Positions 1-6,938 of a stretch of 21,513 nucleotides of DNA are shown piece after piece. A program made the position numbers and the translations under genes. Each line of letters starts with the position of its first letter. The first letter of the stretch is position 1. Source of the DNA: Chloroflexota bacterium (GTDB lineage Bacteria > Chloroflexota > Anaerolineae > Aggregatilineales > Phototrophicaceae); assembly GCA_010092805.1 (NCBI GenBank), contig JAADYY010000347.1, forward strand, positions 1-21,513, written 5' to 3'. Below the pieces are notes generated by a model. The model ran no database searches. It had not been told where the DNA came from and saw only the letters and a list, made by a program, of their open reading frames with translations.

Positions 1-255
1 GCAGCTTACGATAACCTGGGTGATGCGGCGCATCGCGCTGGCCCGCTGGCTGATGAGTCGCGTCAGCTCGTCAAGCTGGCACTGGCGATTGGCGCAGGGT
101 TGGAAGGGGCCAGCCACGCGCATGTACGCCGCGCCGTCGAGATGGGCATTGCACCCGACGCCATTCGCCATGTCGCCCTGCTGGCCATTACCACGCTGGG
201 TTTCCCGCAGGCTGTGCGCGCGTTGACCTGGGTGAACGATATTTTAGAGGCGTAG
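1..255 (+). CDS. Carboxymuconolactone decarboxylase (CMD/AhpD-like) family protein, 3' fragment
   Basis: The open frame enters from the window edge in frame 1 and stops with TAG at 253-255, giving the last 84 residues. The motif around residues 24-45 (LVKLALAIGAGLEGA followed by SHAHVRRA) and the later RHVALLAITTLGFP stretch are typical of the CMD family, all-helical proteins that include gamma-carboxymuconolactone decarboxylase and AhpD-type peroxidases. The conserved Glu (E35) and His residues (H39, H41) are present. The CxxC redox pair of AhpD is absent from this helix, so a thiol peroxidase role is unlikely. The true substrate cannot be read from the sequence. The start lies outside the window. 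The next gene begins 191 bp downstream after a candidate promoter, so the two are probably not one transcript. Confidence 0.8.
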   Translation, partial: AAYDNLGDAAHRAGPLADESRQLVKLALAIGAGLEGASHAHVRRAVEMGIAPDAIRHVALLAITTLGFPQAVRALTWVNDILEA

Positions 256-446
256 TTGCAGACTATCGCTGCCAGGTATGATCATCCGCCCGACTTTGCG
301 AAGCGGCCCAACACGAACTGATAGCCGTTTTGCGCGCCATTGCGCTCAACCTGTGCAAGGCCTCGCGGTTCAATCCGCAGGTGATCTTGCGGCGGCGCAG
401 CAAACGATCTGGTGTAAAATCATTGGATGGGTCAAGGGAGCATCAC
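256..446. other. Intergenic gap upstream of the radical SAM gene
   Basis: This gap separates the CMD-family stop from the preferred radical SAM start. A frame in phase with the radical SAM gene stays open from ATG 330. The extra 39 residues it would add are basic, low in family-like features and have no ribosome site in front, so I treat the gap as noncoding. It holds a -10-like TAAAAT at 415-420 and nothing else I can name. Confidence 0.5.
415..420 (+). promoter_or_regulatory. Candidate -10 element (TAAAAT) for the radical SAM gene
   Basis: TAAAAT at 415-420 lies 27 bp before the preferred start at 447, directly preceded by TG. No good -35 hexamer sits at 16-18 bp spacing. The same TAAAATT-type element precedes the Ser/Thr kinase gene, which gives weak support. 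Confidence 0.35.
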
Positions 447-1502
447 ATGCATGGGATGGCAACAATTGCCAATGAAGCGGAGGCACTGCGCAGCGCGGTA
501 GCGACAGGCACAGCCTACAAACCGATTTACGTGAAACTCAAGCTGGTATGGGCGTGTAATTTGCGCTGTGTGATGTGCAATCACTGGCGCGATCACCGCG
601 CACCTGCCCTGAGAATGGATCACTGGGGGCCGGTGATCGATGAGTTGGCGGCGCTGGGCTGCGAAAAGCTGCACATCAGCGGCGGCGAGCCAACGCTGCA
701 CCCCGACCTGCTGGCCGTCATCGCGCGGGCCGCCGCCAACGGCATGCGCGTGACAATGACCACCAACGCCACGCGCATCGACAAAGCTTACGCCCGCGCC
801 CTGGCCGACAGCGGACTGCACGGCGTCAATGTCTCGATTGACAGCCCGCAAAAGCGGCTGCACGATAAGATTCGCGGCGTTAAGGGGAGTTGGAAGCAAA
901 CGGTCGCCGGGGCAGATTATCTCGCGCGCTGCTTGCGCGCCGGGCGCTTGCGCATCAACACCGTCGTGACGCGCACCAATTACGCGAGTCTCGTCGATCT
1001 GCCGGCGTTGGCAAGTCAGATCGGTGCCGGGTCAATCAGCTTGATTCCTGTGGATATGAACACACCGGACATACGACCGCTACGGATACGCCACCTGCGG
1101 GACTACAACCAGCGCATCGCCCCAGTGATCGCAGCGCAGGGATTGGCCGCCGGTTTGATCCAGACGGAAGCTGAGGCCTACCCCTTCGGCACCACCGCAG
1201 CCGATCTCCAGCGCAGCCTGACCGGGCGCTACGCCCAGAATTATTATGCGGCGCAGCGCTGCTATGCCCCCTGGATGCACGCCCTGATCGATCATGTGGG
1301 GCAGGTGATGGTGTGCTGCATGTTGCGCGAGGGGCCAGTGCTGGGCGATTTGCGGCAGGACTCATTCGCCGCGATCTGGAGCGGTGATGGCTTCGCGCGC
1401 TTGCGCCAGCAGACGACACGTCCCCTCTTCCCCACGTGCCTATCCTGTGATATGTTTACCGCCATCAATCAGCAAATCGACGGGCTGATCGCCAACGTGT
1501 AA
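447..1502 (+). CDS. Radical SAM/SPASM domain protein
   Basis: The 351-residue product has the radical SAM signature C37-x3-C41-x2-C44 (context WACNLRCVMCNHW), which binds a 4Fe-4S cluster and S-adenosylmethionine, and a typical SAM-binding SGGEPTLHP motif about 45 residues on. The C-terminal part carries SPASM-like cysteines C272, C290/C291, C331 and C334 plus the GDL...IW motif, which in this superfamily hold auxiliary Fe-S clusters. This places it in the broad MoaA/NifB/PqqE group. The substrate is unknown; relatives act on peptides, sugars, lipids or enzymes. I chose ATG 447 because GGGAG at 436-440 lies 6 nt before it; ATG 330 and ATG 456 are also in frame. It ends 1 nt before the stop of the convergent zinc-ribbon gene, and glycosyltransferases follow, so a cell-envelope or glycan role is possible but inferred. 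Confidence 0.88.
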   Translation: MHGMATIANEAEALRSAVATGTAYKPIYVKLKLVWACNLRCVMCNHWRDHRAPALRMDHWGPVIDELAALGCEKLHISGGEPTLHPDLLAVIARAAANGMRVTMTTNATRIDKAYARALADSGLHGVNVSIDSPQKRLHDKIRGVKGSWKQTVAGADYLARCLRAGRLRINTVVTRTNYASLVDLPALASQIGAGSISLIPVDMNTPDIRPLRIRHLRDYNQRIAPVIAAQGLAAGLIQTEAEAYPFGTTAADLQRSLTGRYAQNYYAAQRCYAPWMHALIDHVGQVMVCCMLREGPVLGDLRQDSFAAIWSGDGFARLRQQTTRPLFPTCLSCDMFTAINQQIDGLIANV

Positions 1503-1503
1503 T

Positions 1504-1836
1504 CTAACTCAGGTCAGCGAAGGTGTCTTCGTCCTGCTCGTCGAAATAGGCCGCTGTAGTGCTGCTATCATCGCCAGCGGCAGCGCTCGAAGACTCTTCG
1601 TAGCGCATGTAGGGGCCTTCCGGGTGTTCAGCGTTCGCGACCTGGCCGTCGCACAATGCGCAGCGATTGCCATCGTGCGTTTGCGGCAGGTGTTCTTCAC
1701 ATGCAGGCAACCCGCAGTAGCTGCACTGCCCTACTGCGATCCGGTTGTGACGCCGCCGTACGATCACCCCAACGATCACCTGGCAGCGCGCTGGCGCGTC
1801 GGGCGTTTCCATGGGCATATCCGACATATCTGACAT
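1504..1836 (-). CDS. Small zinc-ribbon protein with acidic C-terminal tail, unknown function
   Basis: This is a 110-residue protein with a dense set of potential zinc ligands: C18, then C38-x2-C41-x4-C46-x2-H49 and C59-x2-C62, with H54 between. The pattern suggests a treble-clef or double zinc-ribbon fold. The last 35 residues are rich in Ser, Ala, Asp and Glu and look disordered. No membrane segment or signal peptide is present. ATG 1836 is preferred because AGGTGA lies 6 nt upstream; in-frame ATG 1842 and GTG 1845 are alternatives. The gene converges on the radical SAM gene with one base between the stop codons, and is divergent from the first glycosyltransferase. I do not recognise a named family. 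A nucleic-acid or protein-binding adaptor role is only a guess from the fold. Confidence 0.7.
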   Translation of the reverse strand: MSDMSDMPMETPDAPARCQVIVGVIVRRRHNRIAVGQCSYCGLPACEEHLPQTHDGNRCALCDGQVANAEHPEGPYMRYEESSSAAAGDDSSTTAAYFDEQDEDTFADLS

Positions 1837-1971
1837 AGGCATCACCTATTCGCCGCTGCCACAGCAGCAATGCACCAGGGACAAATTGTTCCGATAACAT
1901 CCAAACTTTAACGCAGGGGCTTGGACTGTGCCAGTCGATCCGCGACCGGAAATTGAAGTACACTGGAACGC
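1837..1971. promoter_or_regulatory. Divergent intergenic region with two short palindromes
   Basis: The region lies between the divergently read zinc-ribbon gene and the first glycosyltransferase gene, so it must hold both promoters if each has its own. Two short inverted repeats are visible. GGGACAAATTGTTCC at 1878-1892 has 6 of 7 matching arm positions. GACTG-TGC-CAGTC at 1924-1936 has perfect 5-bp arms. Either could be an operator; no convincing -35/-10 pair was found on either strand. Confidence 0.35.
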
Positions 1972-3141
1972 ATGAAAATCTGCCTACTTTCCGATAAGTA
2001 CCCGCCCGAACGCGGCGGTCTGGCTGTCTCGGCACAGCGCCTCGCGCGCGGCTTGCACGGGGCGGGTCATCACGTGACGGTGTGCGTCATGAGCGCTAAG
2101 CTGCCGCCCGGCCAGACCAAGCGCGTGAACTACGACGGTGTGACCGTTTACCGGGTGGGCAAACACGACCGCGACGACGACACCCTGTCCGCCTGGTTCG
2201 ACGCGATCTGCGCGCTGCATCGCCGCCTGGGTGGCTTCGACATCATTCATGCCTATTACGCCGTCAATGCCGGGTTCGTCGGCGTCTACGCCGGGCGCTA
2301 CCTGCACACCCCCACCATCGTCAGCGTGCGCGGCAACGATTTGGAACGCGGGGTGTTCTACCCGGCCAAGACAGGCGGCGTGCTGTGGGCGCTCGCCAAC
2401 GCCGACGCGGTGACCACCGTCACCCGCGATCTGTCGCGCAAAGCGGCGGCGCTCGCGCCCGGCCAATGCATCGAGACGATCTTCAACAGTGTCGATACCG
2501 AGACGTTCAAGCCAGGCCGCGTCGATCCGCGTATCACCGCCGACCTTAACGCCGATGGCATCCCGCTGATCGGCTTCGTCGGCGAGGCGCGCGCCAAAAA
2601 AGGCTTCGCGCCGCTGTTGGCCGCCTTCGCACGTGTGGCGGAGCGTCGGCCCGGCGCGCGCCTGCTGCTCGTTGGGGGGATGCGCCCGGACTGCGAACCG
2701 ATCCTATCGGCATTCCGTACCCGCTATCCCGAAGTCGAGGTGTGGGATGTGTTGCACCTGCCGCACGAAGATTTACCGTACATCTACAATTTACTCGATG
2801 TCCTGGTGATTCCATCGCTGCACGACGGGATGCCGAACGCGCTGCTGGAAGGGATGGCGTCGGGCTGCGCTGTTGTCGCCAGCGATGCCGGGGGTATCCC
2901 CGATGTGATGCGGCACGAGCGCACCGGAATTCTGGTAGCTCCCGGCGCTATTGAGGAGTTGGCCGCCGCGATCCTTGATCTACTGGATCACCCAGAGCGG
3001 CGGCGCAAGCTCGGCGGGGCCGCACGGGCACACATGCTAGCCCATTTCGCCCCCAGCCGCGAGATCGACGCGAATGTCGCGCTCTATAATCGGCTGACGG
3101 GCCGCTCCAACCGCGACGAGGACGACAAGAGGCGCGCATAA
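1972..3141 (+). CDS. GT4-family glycosyltransferase (GT-B fold)
   Basis: The 389-residue length is usual for retaining GT4-type glycosyltransferases, which transfer a sugar from a nucleotide-sugar donor onto a lipid- or glycan-linked acceptor at the cytoplasmic face. The N-terminal half opens with KICLLSDKYPPERGG, a loop typical of the acceptor domain. The donor domain runs from about residue 196 (IPLIGFVGEARAKKGF), and the nucleotide-sugar motif is at 281-311 (PSLHDGMPNALLEGMASG and AGGIPDV). In the usual E-x7-E pair the first acid is Asp (D285) and the second is E293. No TM segment or signal peptide is seen. The start has only a weak GGA upstream. Its last 58 bp overlap, tail to tail, the 3' end of another glycosyltransferase gene on the - strand. 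The sugar and acceptor cannot be told. Confidence 0.9.
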   Translation: MKICLLSDKYPPERGGLAVSAQRLARGLHGAGHHVTVCVMSAKLPPGQTKRVNYDGVTVYRVGKHDRDDDTLSAWFDAICALHRRLGGFDIIHAYYAVNAGFVGVYAGRYLHTPTIVSVRGNDLERGVFYPAKTGGVLWALANADAVTTVTRDLSRKAAALAPGQCIETIFNSVDTETFKPGRVDPRITADLNADGIPLIGFVGEARAKKGFAPLLAAFARVAERRPGARLLLVGGMRPDCEPILSAFRTRYPEVEVWDVLHLPHEDLPYIYNLLDVLVIPSLHDGMPNALLEGMASGCAVVASDAGGIPDVMRHERTGILVAPGAIEELAAAILDLLDHPERRRKLGGAARAHMLAHFAPSREIDANVALYNRLTGRSNRDEDDKRRA

Positions 3142-4334
3142 ACCTCGATCAAGCGGTCGCCCGCGATGTCCCAGGTGAATTCCCGGCGGACGCGCTCAGC
3201 CCCGTGAGCGGCCATCTGCGCCGCGCGGGTTGGATCGGCGAGCAGAGTCAGCACGGCGCGGGCGAGCGCATCCGGCGCGTCCGGCGTGAACAGCAGCGCC
3301 TCGTGATCGGCGTGGGCAAGTTCGCGCACCACCGGCAGATTCGCGGCCACAACCGGACGCTCACACGCCATATATTCGAGGATCTTCAGCGGGCAGCAGC
3401 CCTGCACCACATTGCGATCATTGTAACCGAGCGGCGCGACACACACATCTGCCCCGGCGATCAGCGCAGGGATGGCGTCATGCGGCACGGGATCGTCGAT
3501 GGTGACCTGCGCCGCGATCCCCAGCCCCTCAGCGTGCTTGCGCAGCGCTTTGCGCTGGCGGTTCCGCCCCCGCCCCACAATGCGCAGCCGGACGGGCCGT
3601 TCGGCCAACAACAGCGGCATCGCTTCTAACAGCGTCCGCAGCCCCTGCCAATCGGCCAATGTCCCGATATAGAGCAGCACTGGCGGATCGTCGGGGGCGC
3701 GCTGCGGCAGCGGCGTTGGGCTGAAGTGCGCCACATCCACTCCATTCGGGATCACGGTGATCTTCTCCGCCATGATTCCCAGGCTGATCAGGTACAGCCG
3801 CGTCACCTGTGACACGCAGACAATCGCATCGGCGGCGGCGAGCATGGTAAGTTCGCGCGCCTGAATCGTGTCGATGAGCGGTGCGCCAGCGAGTGCGGGG
3901 TAGTGGTACTTCAGTTCGACACTCGGCAGCCCATTGATCTCGCAGAGCAAGCGCAGCCCGCGTCGCTGCGCGGCTAGCAGCGGCCACCCACCCCACACAC
4001 TGCGCACATGCCCAACCGCGTAGCCCGGCGCGGACGCAATGTGTTGCGCAACGAACGCGCTGAACGCTTCGGCCCGGTCGAGATAGGTCGTCGATGCATC
4101 GGGCTGCGCCGGGACGCGCAGCATCTGCGCGCCTACATACTGTTCGTGTGGGGGCAAAGTGCCGTCGTTGGCCGTGATCAGCGAGACAGCCGCGCCCGCC
4201 GCAACCAGCGCGCGCGTGAACTGCGTGATGTGGGTACTCGCCCCTTTCGGCGCGGGCACAACATCGAACGCCGTGTAGAGCGTCTGCTGGCCGTGCAATT
4301 TGCCGTGTAGTTTGTATGGTGGATGCAGCATCAT
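3084..4334 (-). CDS. GT4-family glycosyltransferase (GT-B fold), second copy
   Basis: The 416-residue product is a GT-B fold glycosyltransferase. The N-terminal acceptor domain contains the glycine-rich APKGASTHI loop (about residues 28-36). The donor domain starts near residue 217 with VLLYIGTLADWQG, and the donor site motif is CPLKILEYMACERPVVA (314-330), with E320 as the likely conserved acid of the P-x-K-x-x-E-Y type seen in many GT4 enzymes. The middle holds VIPNGVDVAHF (194-204), a hallmark linker between the domains. Similarity to the adjacent + strand enzyme is only at family level, so this is not a recent duplication. ATG 4334 and ATG 4331 are adjacent and neither has a strong ribosome site. 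The gene is divergent from the two-TM protein gene. Sugar specificity is unknown. Confidence 0.9.
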   Translation of the reverse strand: MMLHPPYKLHGKLHGQQTLYTAFDVVPAPKGASTHITQFTRALVAAGAAVSLITANDGTLPPHEQYVGAQMLRVPAQPDASTTYLDRAEAFSAFVAQHIASAPGYAVGHVRSVWGGWPLLAAQRRGLRLLCEINGLPSVELKYHYPALAGAPLIDTIQARELTMLAAADAIVCVSQVTRLYLISLGIMAEKITVIPNGVDVAHFSPTPLPQRAPDDPPVLLYIGTLADWQGLRTLLEAMPLLLAERPVRLRIVGRGRNRQRKALRKHAEGLGIAAQVTIDDPVPHDAIPALIAGADVCVAPLGYNDRNVVQGCCPLKILEYMACERPVVAANLPVVRELAHADHEALLFTPDAPDALARAVLTLLADPTRAAQMAAHGAERVRREFTWDIAGDRLIEVYARLLSSSSRLERPVSRL

Positions 4335-4536
4335 AGCGCCAAGCGTAACCGAAATCGCGGCATGGGACGAATCGCAGATTCCACCCCAATTTGGGGGGTG
4401 CTTGGTACCCCCGATTAAACGATCTTGCGTTACACTCAGGTTAGGTCAAAGTTTAGAAAGCTTCGAGTTTAGAGTGCAGATTAGCTGCTTGCAATGCTGC
4501 GATGCAGGCTTGAAGGTGGGGAGAAAAGTTCAAAAG
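4335..4536. promoter_or_regulatory. Divergent intergenic region with overlapping inverted repeats and a direct repeat
   Basis: The region lies between the - strand glycosyltransferase and the + strand two-TM protein gene. It contains CCCCAA-T-TTGGGG (4384-4396), overlapping a second hairpin, GGGGGT (4394-4399) with ACCCCC (4407-4412) around a 7-nt loop. The two cannot form at once. Further down an 8-bp direct repeat AGTTTAGA occurs at 4450-4457 and 4466-4473, spaced 16 bp start to start. These may be operator or leader elements; no clear -35/-10 pair is assigned. Confidence 0.35.
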
Positions 4537-5625
4537 ATGACCACACAAGCAATCGAATTGACAGATGCTGCCGCGTTGCCAGTCGAGCAAGCCCTGGCTC
4601 CGGCCCCCAACGGCCAAATCATCATTCAGCCGTACACCTTCCACGACGCACACAAGGTCGACTCAGCCGGGGCGCGGCAGGTGAGCGAGCGCAGTGGGCT
4701 AGCGTTCCGCTTCGACGCAATCCCGCGTGATCTCGACCGGGGGGTGAGTACGTTTGAGGAGCAGCAAGCCCGCATAATTGACGAAAACAAAGCCGCCTGG
4801 AGCCGCTACAGCGCCATCCGAAACCGACGGGATCAGGCTTTGCGGCGCATGCGCGGGGCGCGCGGTGTTTTGCTGCTGGCCTTTGTGGTTTTGCTGGTAA
4901 TGGGCTTCATCCTGGGCGCACCGGGCACCGGCCCCATCAACCCCATCGTCTTTGCCCCAGCGGCAGTTTGGTTGGTGATGCTGGCCGTCATGCAGTGGTG
5001 GTATCGCGGTGCCGAGGCGCGCTTCGAGCGCAGTGACAGCTTCCGCCTGCCCGTTGCGCCACCCATCTTGCCTACATTAGCCAATGATCACAGCGCGCGG
5101 CTGCGGCTGCTGCGTTCGCTCAACTGGGCGCTGCGGGATGATTTGCATGGGCGCGTCAAAGGTTGGGTTGATCTCAGCAGCGCCATCAAAGAGACCAACG
5201 TGATCGACGAGGGCCGCTCGCGCGCTGGCGCGCCGGTCGCCCGCTACCTGGAAGATTGGTTTTCGTACAAGGGACGGCTGGTCGGTGGGCCGCAATTGCA
5301 TCTGGTGGTGACCGATAAGGTCAAGCAGCGGCTCCAACACACCAAGCGTGGCAGCCAAAGCGGTCGCCCCAGGAACAAATCCGAACAGCAGCACATCCGC
5401 CACAAGATTCGCGCGCAACTGCGCATCACACCAGGGCGGCACACCCTCAATCAGCAGCCTGACCAACAGCACGATCTGCCCGCAGAACTGGAACTGCTGA
5501 ACAAGCAGATCAGCGAGGATCGCATCGAGATTGTCTTGGGCACCGCTTCGGCGATTAGCGCCGAGGAGCTGGTGCAGGTGATCCGGCACCTGTACAGCCA
5601 CCTGCGGCCTGCGCAAGCGTCTTGA
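4537..5625 (+). CDS. Two-TM membrane protein of unknown function
   Basis: The 362-residue protein matches no family I recognise. It has an N-terminal soluble part (1-105) ending in a basic stretch (RNRRDQALRRMRGARG). Two hydrophobic helices follow (about 111-127 and 136-153), separated by a short Gly/Pro loop, so both large domains should face the cytoplasm. The C-terminal part (155-362) is hydrophilic, mixed alpha/beta, with a very basic segment near 270-300 (KRGSQSGRPRNKSEQQHIRHK), and ends in helix-rich sequence. ATG 4537 was chosen over the longer frame from 4300 because GGGGAG lies at 4518-4523 and the extra 79 residues overlap the divergent promoter region. It is probably the first gene of an operon with the kinase gene 20 bp downstream. 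Confidence 0.72.
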   Translation: MTTQAIELTDAAALPVEQALAPAPNGQIIIQPYTFHDAHKVDSAGARQVSERSGLAFRFDAIPRDLDRGVSTFEEQQARIIDENKAAWSRYSAIRNRRDQALRRMRGARGVLLLAFVVLLVMGFILGAPGTGPINPIVFAPAAVWLVMLAVMQWWYRGAEARFERSDSFRLPVAPPILPTLANDHSARLRLLRSLNWALRDDLHGRVKGWVDLSSAIKETNVIDEGRSRAGAPVARYLEDWFSYKGRLVGGPQLHLVVTDKVKQRLQHTKRGSQSGRPRNKSEQQHIRHKIRAQLRITPGRHTLNQQPDQQHDLPAELELLNKQISEDRIEIVLGTASAISAEELVQVIRHLYSHLRPAQAS

Positions 5626-5645
5626 GCGGCAGGCGCATTTAGTCC

Positions 5646-6218
5646 ATGCGGCGCATCGTCATTACAGGCACGCCGGGATCGGGCAAGACGACCCTGGCCC
5701 GCCAGATCGCGGATCGGCTGGGGCTGCCACACATCGAATTGGCCGCCCACTACTGGTGCCCCAACTGGCAACCCTGCCCACCCACGACGTTCGCTGCTCA
5801 GCTACGCACATGCCTGGCGACCGATGCCTGGGTGATCGACGGCTTGTACCACAAGGAGTTGACATGGGCACGCGCCGACACACTCATTTGGCTGGACTAC
5901 CCGCTGCATATCGTCCTCACGCGGCTGCTGCGGCGCACCATCCGCCAGATCATCACGCAGGAGCGGTTGTGGGGTGGCCCAAACCGCGAGACCTGGCGGC
6001 GGGCCTTCTTCAGCCGCGACTCGTTGGTATGGAGCGCGCTTTTCGGTCACCATCGACGGCGGCGGCGCGACCAACGCCGTCTCAAGCAGCCAACTTACGC
6101 CCATCTCGCTGTGATTCGGCTGCGCACGCCCGCGCAGGCGGATCGCTGGCTGGCGACTGTCGCGCCAGCACGCACCGCTGTTTGCAACACGAGGAGGCTT
6201 TTGTGGAGATCCCGTTGA
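5646..6218 (+). CDS. P-loop kinase, FlaR/adenylate-kinase-like (DNA topology modulation protein family)
   Basis: The 190-residue protein starts with a textbook Walker A loop, GTPGSGKTT at residues 8-16, followed by RQIADRLGLPHIELAAHYW, WVIDGLYHK (62-70) and DTLIWLDYPL (78-87). This order is characteristic of the small NMP-kinase-like family often labelled adenylate kinase-related or FlaR. The Arg-rich segment after residue 92 probably forms the lid. It likely binds ATP and phosphorylates a small molecule, but the substrate is not established for the family. The last 30 residues (APARTAVCNTRRLLWRSR) depart from the family and run into the next gene, whose GTG start overlaps by 16 bp, implying translational coupling. 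The start at 5646 has a poor ribosome site and probably relies on read-through from the gene 20 bp upstream. Confidence 0.82.
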   Translation: MRRIVITGTPGSGKTTLARQIADRLGLPHIELAAHYWCPNWQPCPPTTFAAQLRTCLATDAWVIDGLYHKELTWARADTLIWLDYPLHIVLTRLLRRTIRQIITQERLWGGPNRETWRRAFFSRDSLVWSALFGHHRRRRRDQRRLKQPTYAHLAVIRLRTPAQADRWLATVAPARTAVCNTRRLLWRSR

Positions 6219-6838
6219 CCATCCTCTACACCTACAGCCTACACGGCGCTCTTGACCGCCTGCCCCGGCTGTACACCCTCATCCGCGCGCTGCGCAGCAA
6301 GGCCGCGGGGCGGGTGCTGCTGTTCGATCTCGGTGCCAGTTGCAGCCCGGTGATCTGGCCGTGCGCGCTCACGGGGGGGCGCTCGACGCTGGTTGCGCTC
6401 GATGGGATGGGCTACGATGCGGCCAACATCGTCGGGTCCGCAGATGACGATGCGCGCATCAAGCTGGGCGACAACGTGCGCATGATTCTGGTTGACAACG
6501 ATTATCCCTGGCGCGACGGTGATCTCGTTGCGACGACCCCTGACGCGACGACCGCCATCAATCCCGACGAGATCACGCTGCACATCGTCCTGCGACCCGC
6601 CAGCACCACACGCCTCGACGGGCCAGACGGCAAGCGTCTGTTCCTCGCCGGGGTCGGGGGCGAGCAGGTGGGGAGTGTCGGGTTGAAGCTGATGAACGAC
6701 TGCCCGCCCCAGTTGATCGATCATGCTGTACATGATCTACTGCCGACGACCTTCCCCGACCCAACCATCAGCGGGATCGTCGAATTCGTGCGTGCCGAGG
6801 CGCGTTACGCCGAAAAACGCCGGGGTGCCAAATCCTGA
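6203..6838 (+). CDS. Degenerate 5'-nucleotidase/metallophosphoesterase-like protein
   Basis: The 211-residue product begins at GTG 6203 behind a strong GAGGAGG site at 6191-6197. A much longer in-frame frame from 5756 lies inside the kinase gene and is not used. The opening (ILYTYSLHGALDRLPRL, residues 7-23), then GRVLLFDLGASCSP (36-49) and LVALDGMGYDA, follow the start of bacterial 5'-nucleotidase/UshA-like metallophosphoesterases: ND.HG...PR, then D.GD, then the NAMGYDA region. The Asp of the first motif is Ser12 and the second Asp of the next is Ala45; His14 and Asp42 remain. No GNHE motif is visible. It therefore probably lacks two-metal catalysis. No signal peptide is present, unlike UshA. 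It overlaps the upstream kinase by 16 bp. Family assignment is my reading of motifs only. Confidence 0.65.
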   Translation: MEIPLTILYTYSLHGALDRLPRLYTLIRALRSKAAGRVLLFDLGASCSPVIWPCALTGGRSTLVALDGMGYDAANIVGSADDDARIKLGDNVRMILVDNDYPWRDGDLVATTPDATTAINPDEITLHIVLRPASTTRLDGPDGKRLFLAGVGGEQVGSVGLKLMNDCPPQLIDHAVHDLLPTTFPDPTISGIVEFVRAEARYAEKRRGAKS

Positions 6839-6895
6839 GCACGCGCTGCGGTGTGTTGGTCATCGCCAGCCATAAACTTATTCTTCTGTGACCTA

Positions 6896-6904
6896 TGCTA
6901 AAAT
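6896..6904 (+). promoter_or_regulatory. Extended -10 promoter candidate for the kinase-TIR gene
   Basis: TGCTAAAAT at 6896-6904 fits the extended -10 consensus (TGn followed by a TAnAAT hexamer). No strong -35 is present, as is common for extended -10 promoters. It lies 34 bp before the ATG at 6939, in the only gap (6839-6938) ahead of this gene. GAGG at 6929-6932, 6 nt before the ATG, is the ribosome site. Confidence 0.5.
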
Positions 6905-6938
6905 TGGTGTGTAGACCAAGACGGCACCGAGGTTACAC

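Noticed and set aside
330..446. Upstream in-frame start for the radical SAM gene
   Set aside because: No ribosome site, basic non-family sequence, and a promoter-like element inside; ATG 447 has GGGAG at good spacing.
447..1836. Radical SAM gene plus small Cys-rich protein as a peptide-modification (RiPP) system
   Set aside because: The small protein is on the opposite strand, its Cys spacing fits zinc binding, and no leader/core layout, protease or transporter is nearby.
3529..4389. 286-residue - strand open frame overlapping the second glycosyltransferase
   Set aside because: A different frame of the same strand, rich in Arg/Ala/Cys with no domain, whereas the other frame has full GT4 motifs.
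4300..4536. Upstream in-frame start for the two-TM protein
   Set aside because: It would overlap the divergent glycosyltransferase start and the repeat-rich intergenic region; the added sequence looks noncoding.
5756..6202. Long in-frame 5' extension of the phosphoesterase-like gene through the kinase gene
   Set aside because: This part is an out-of-frame shadow of the P-loop kinase, whose motifs are intact, and GAGGAGG directly precedes GTG 6203.
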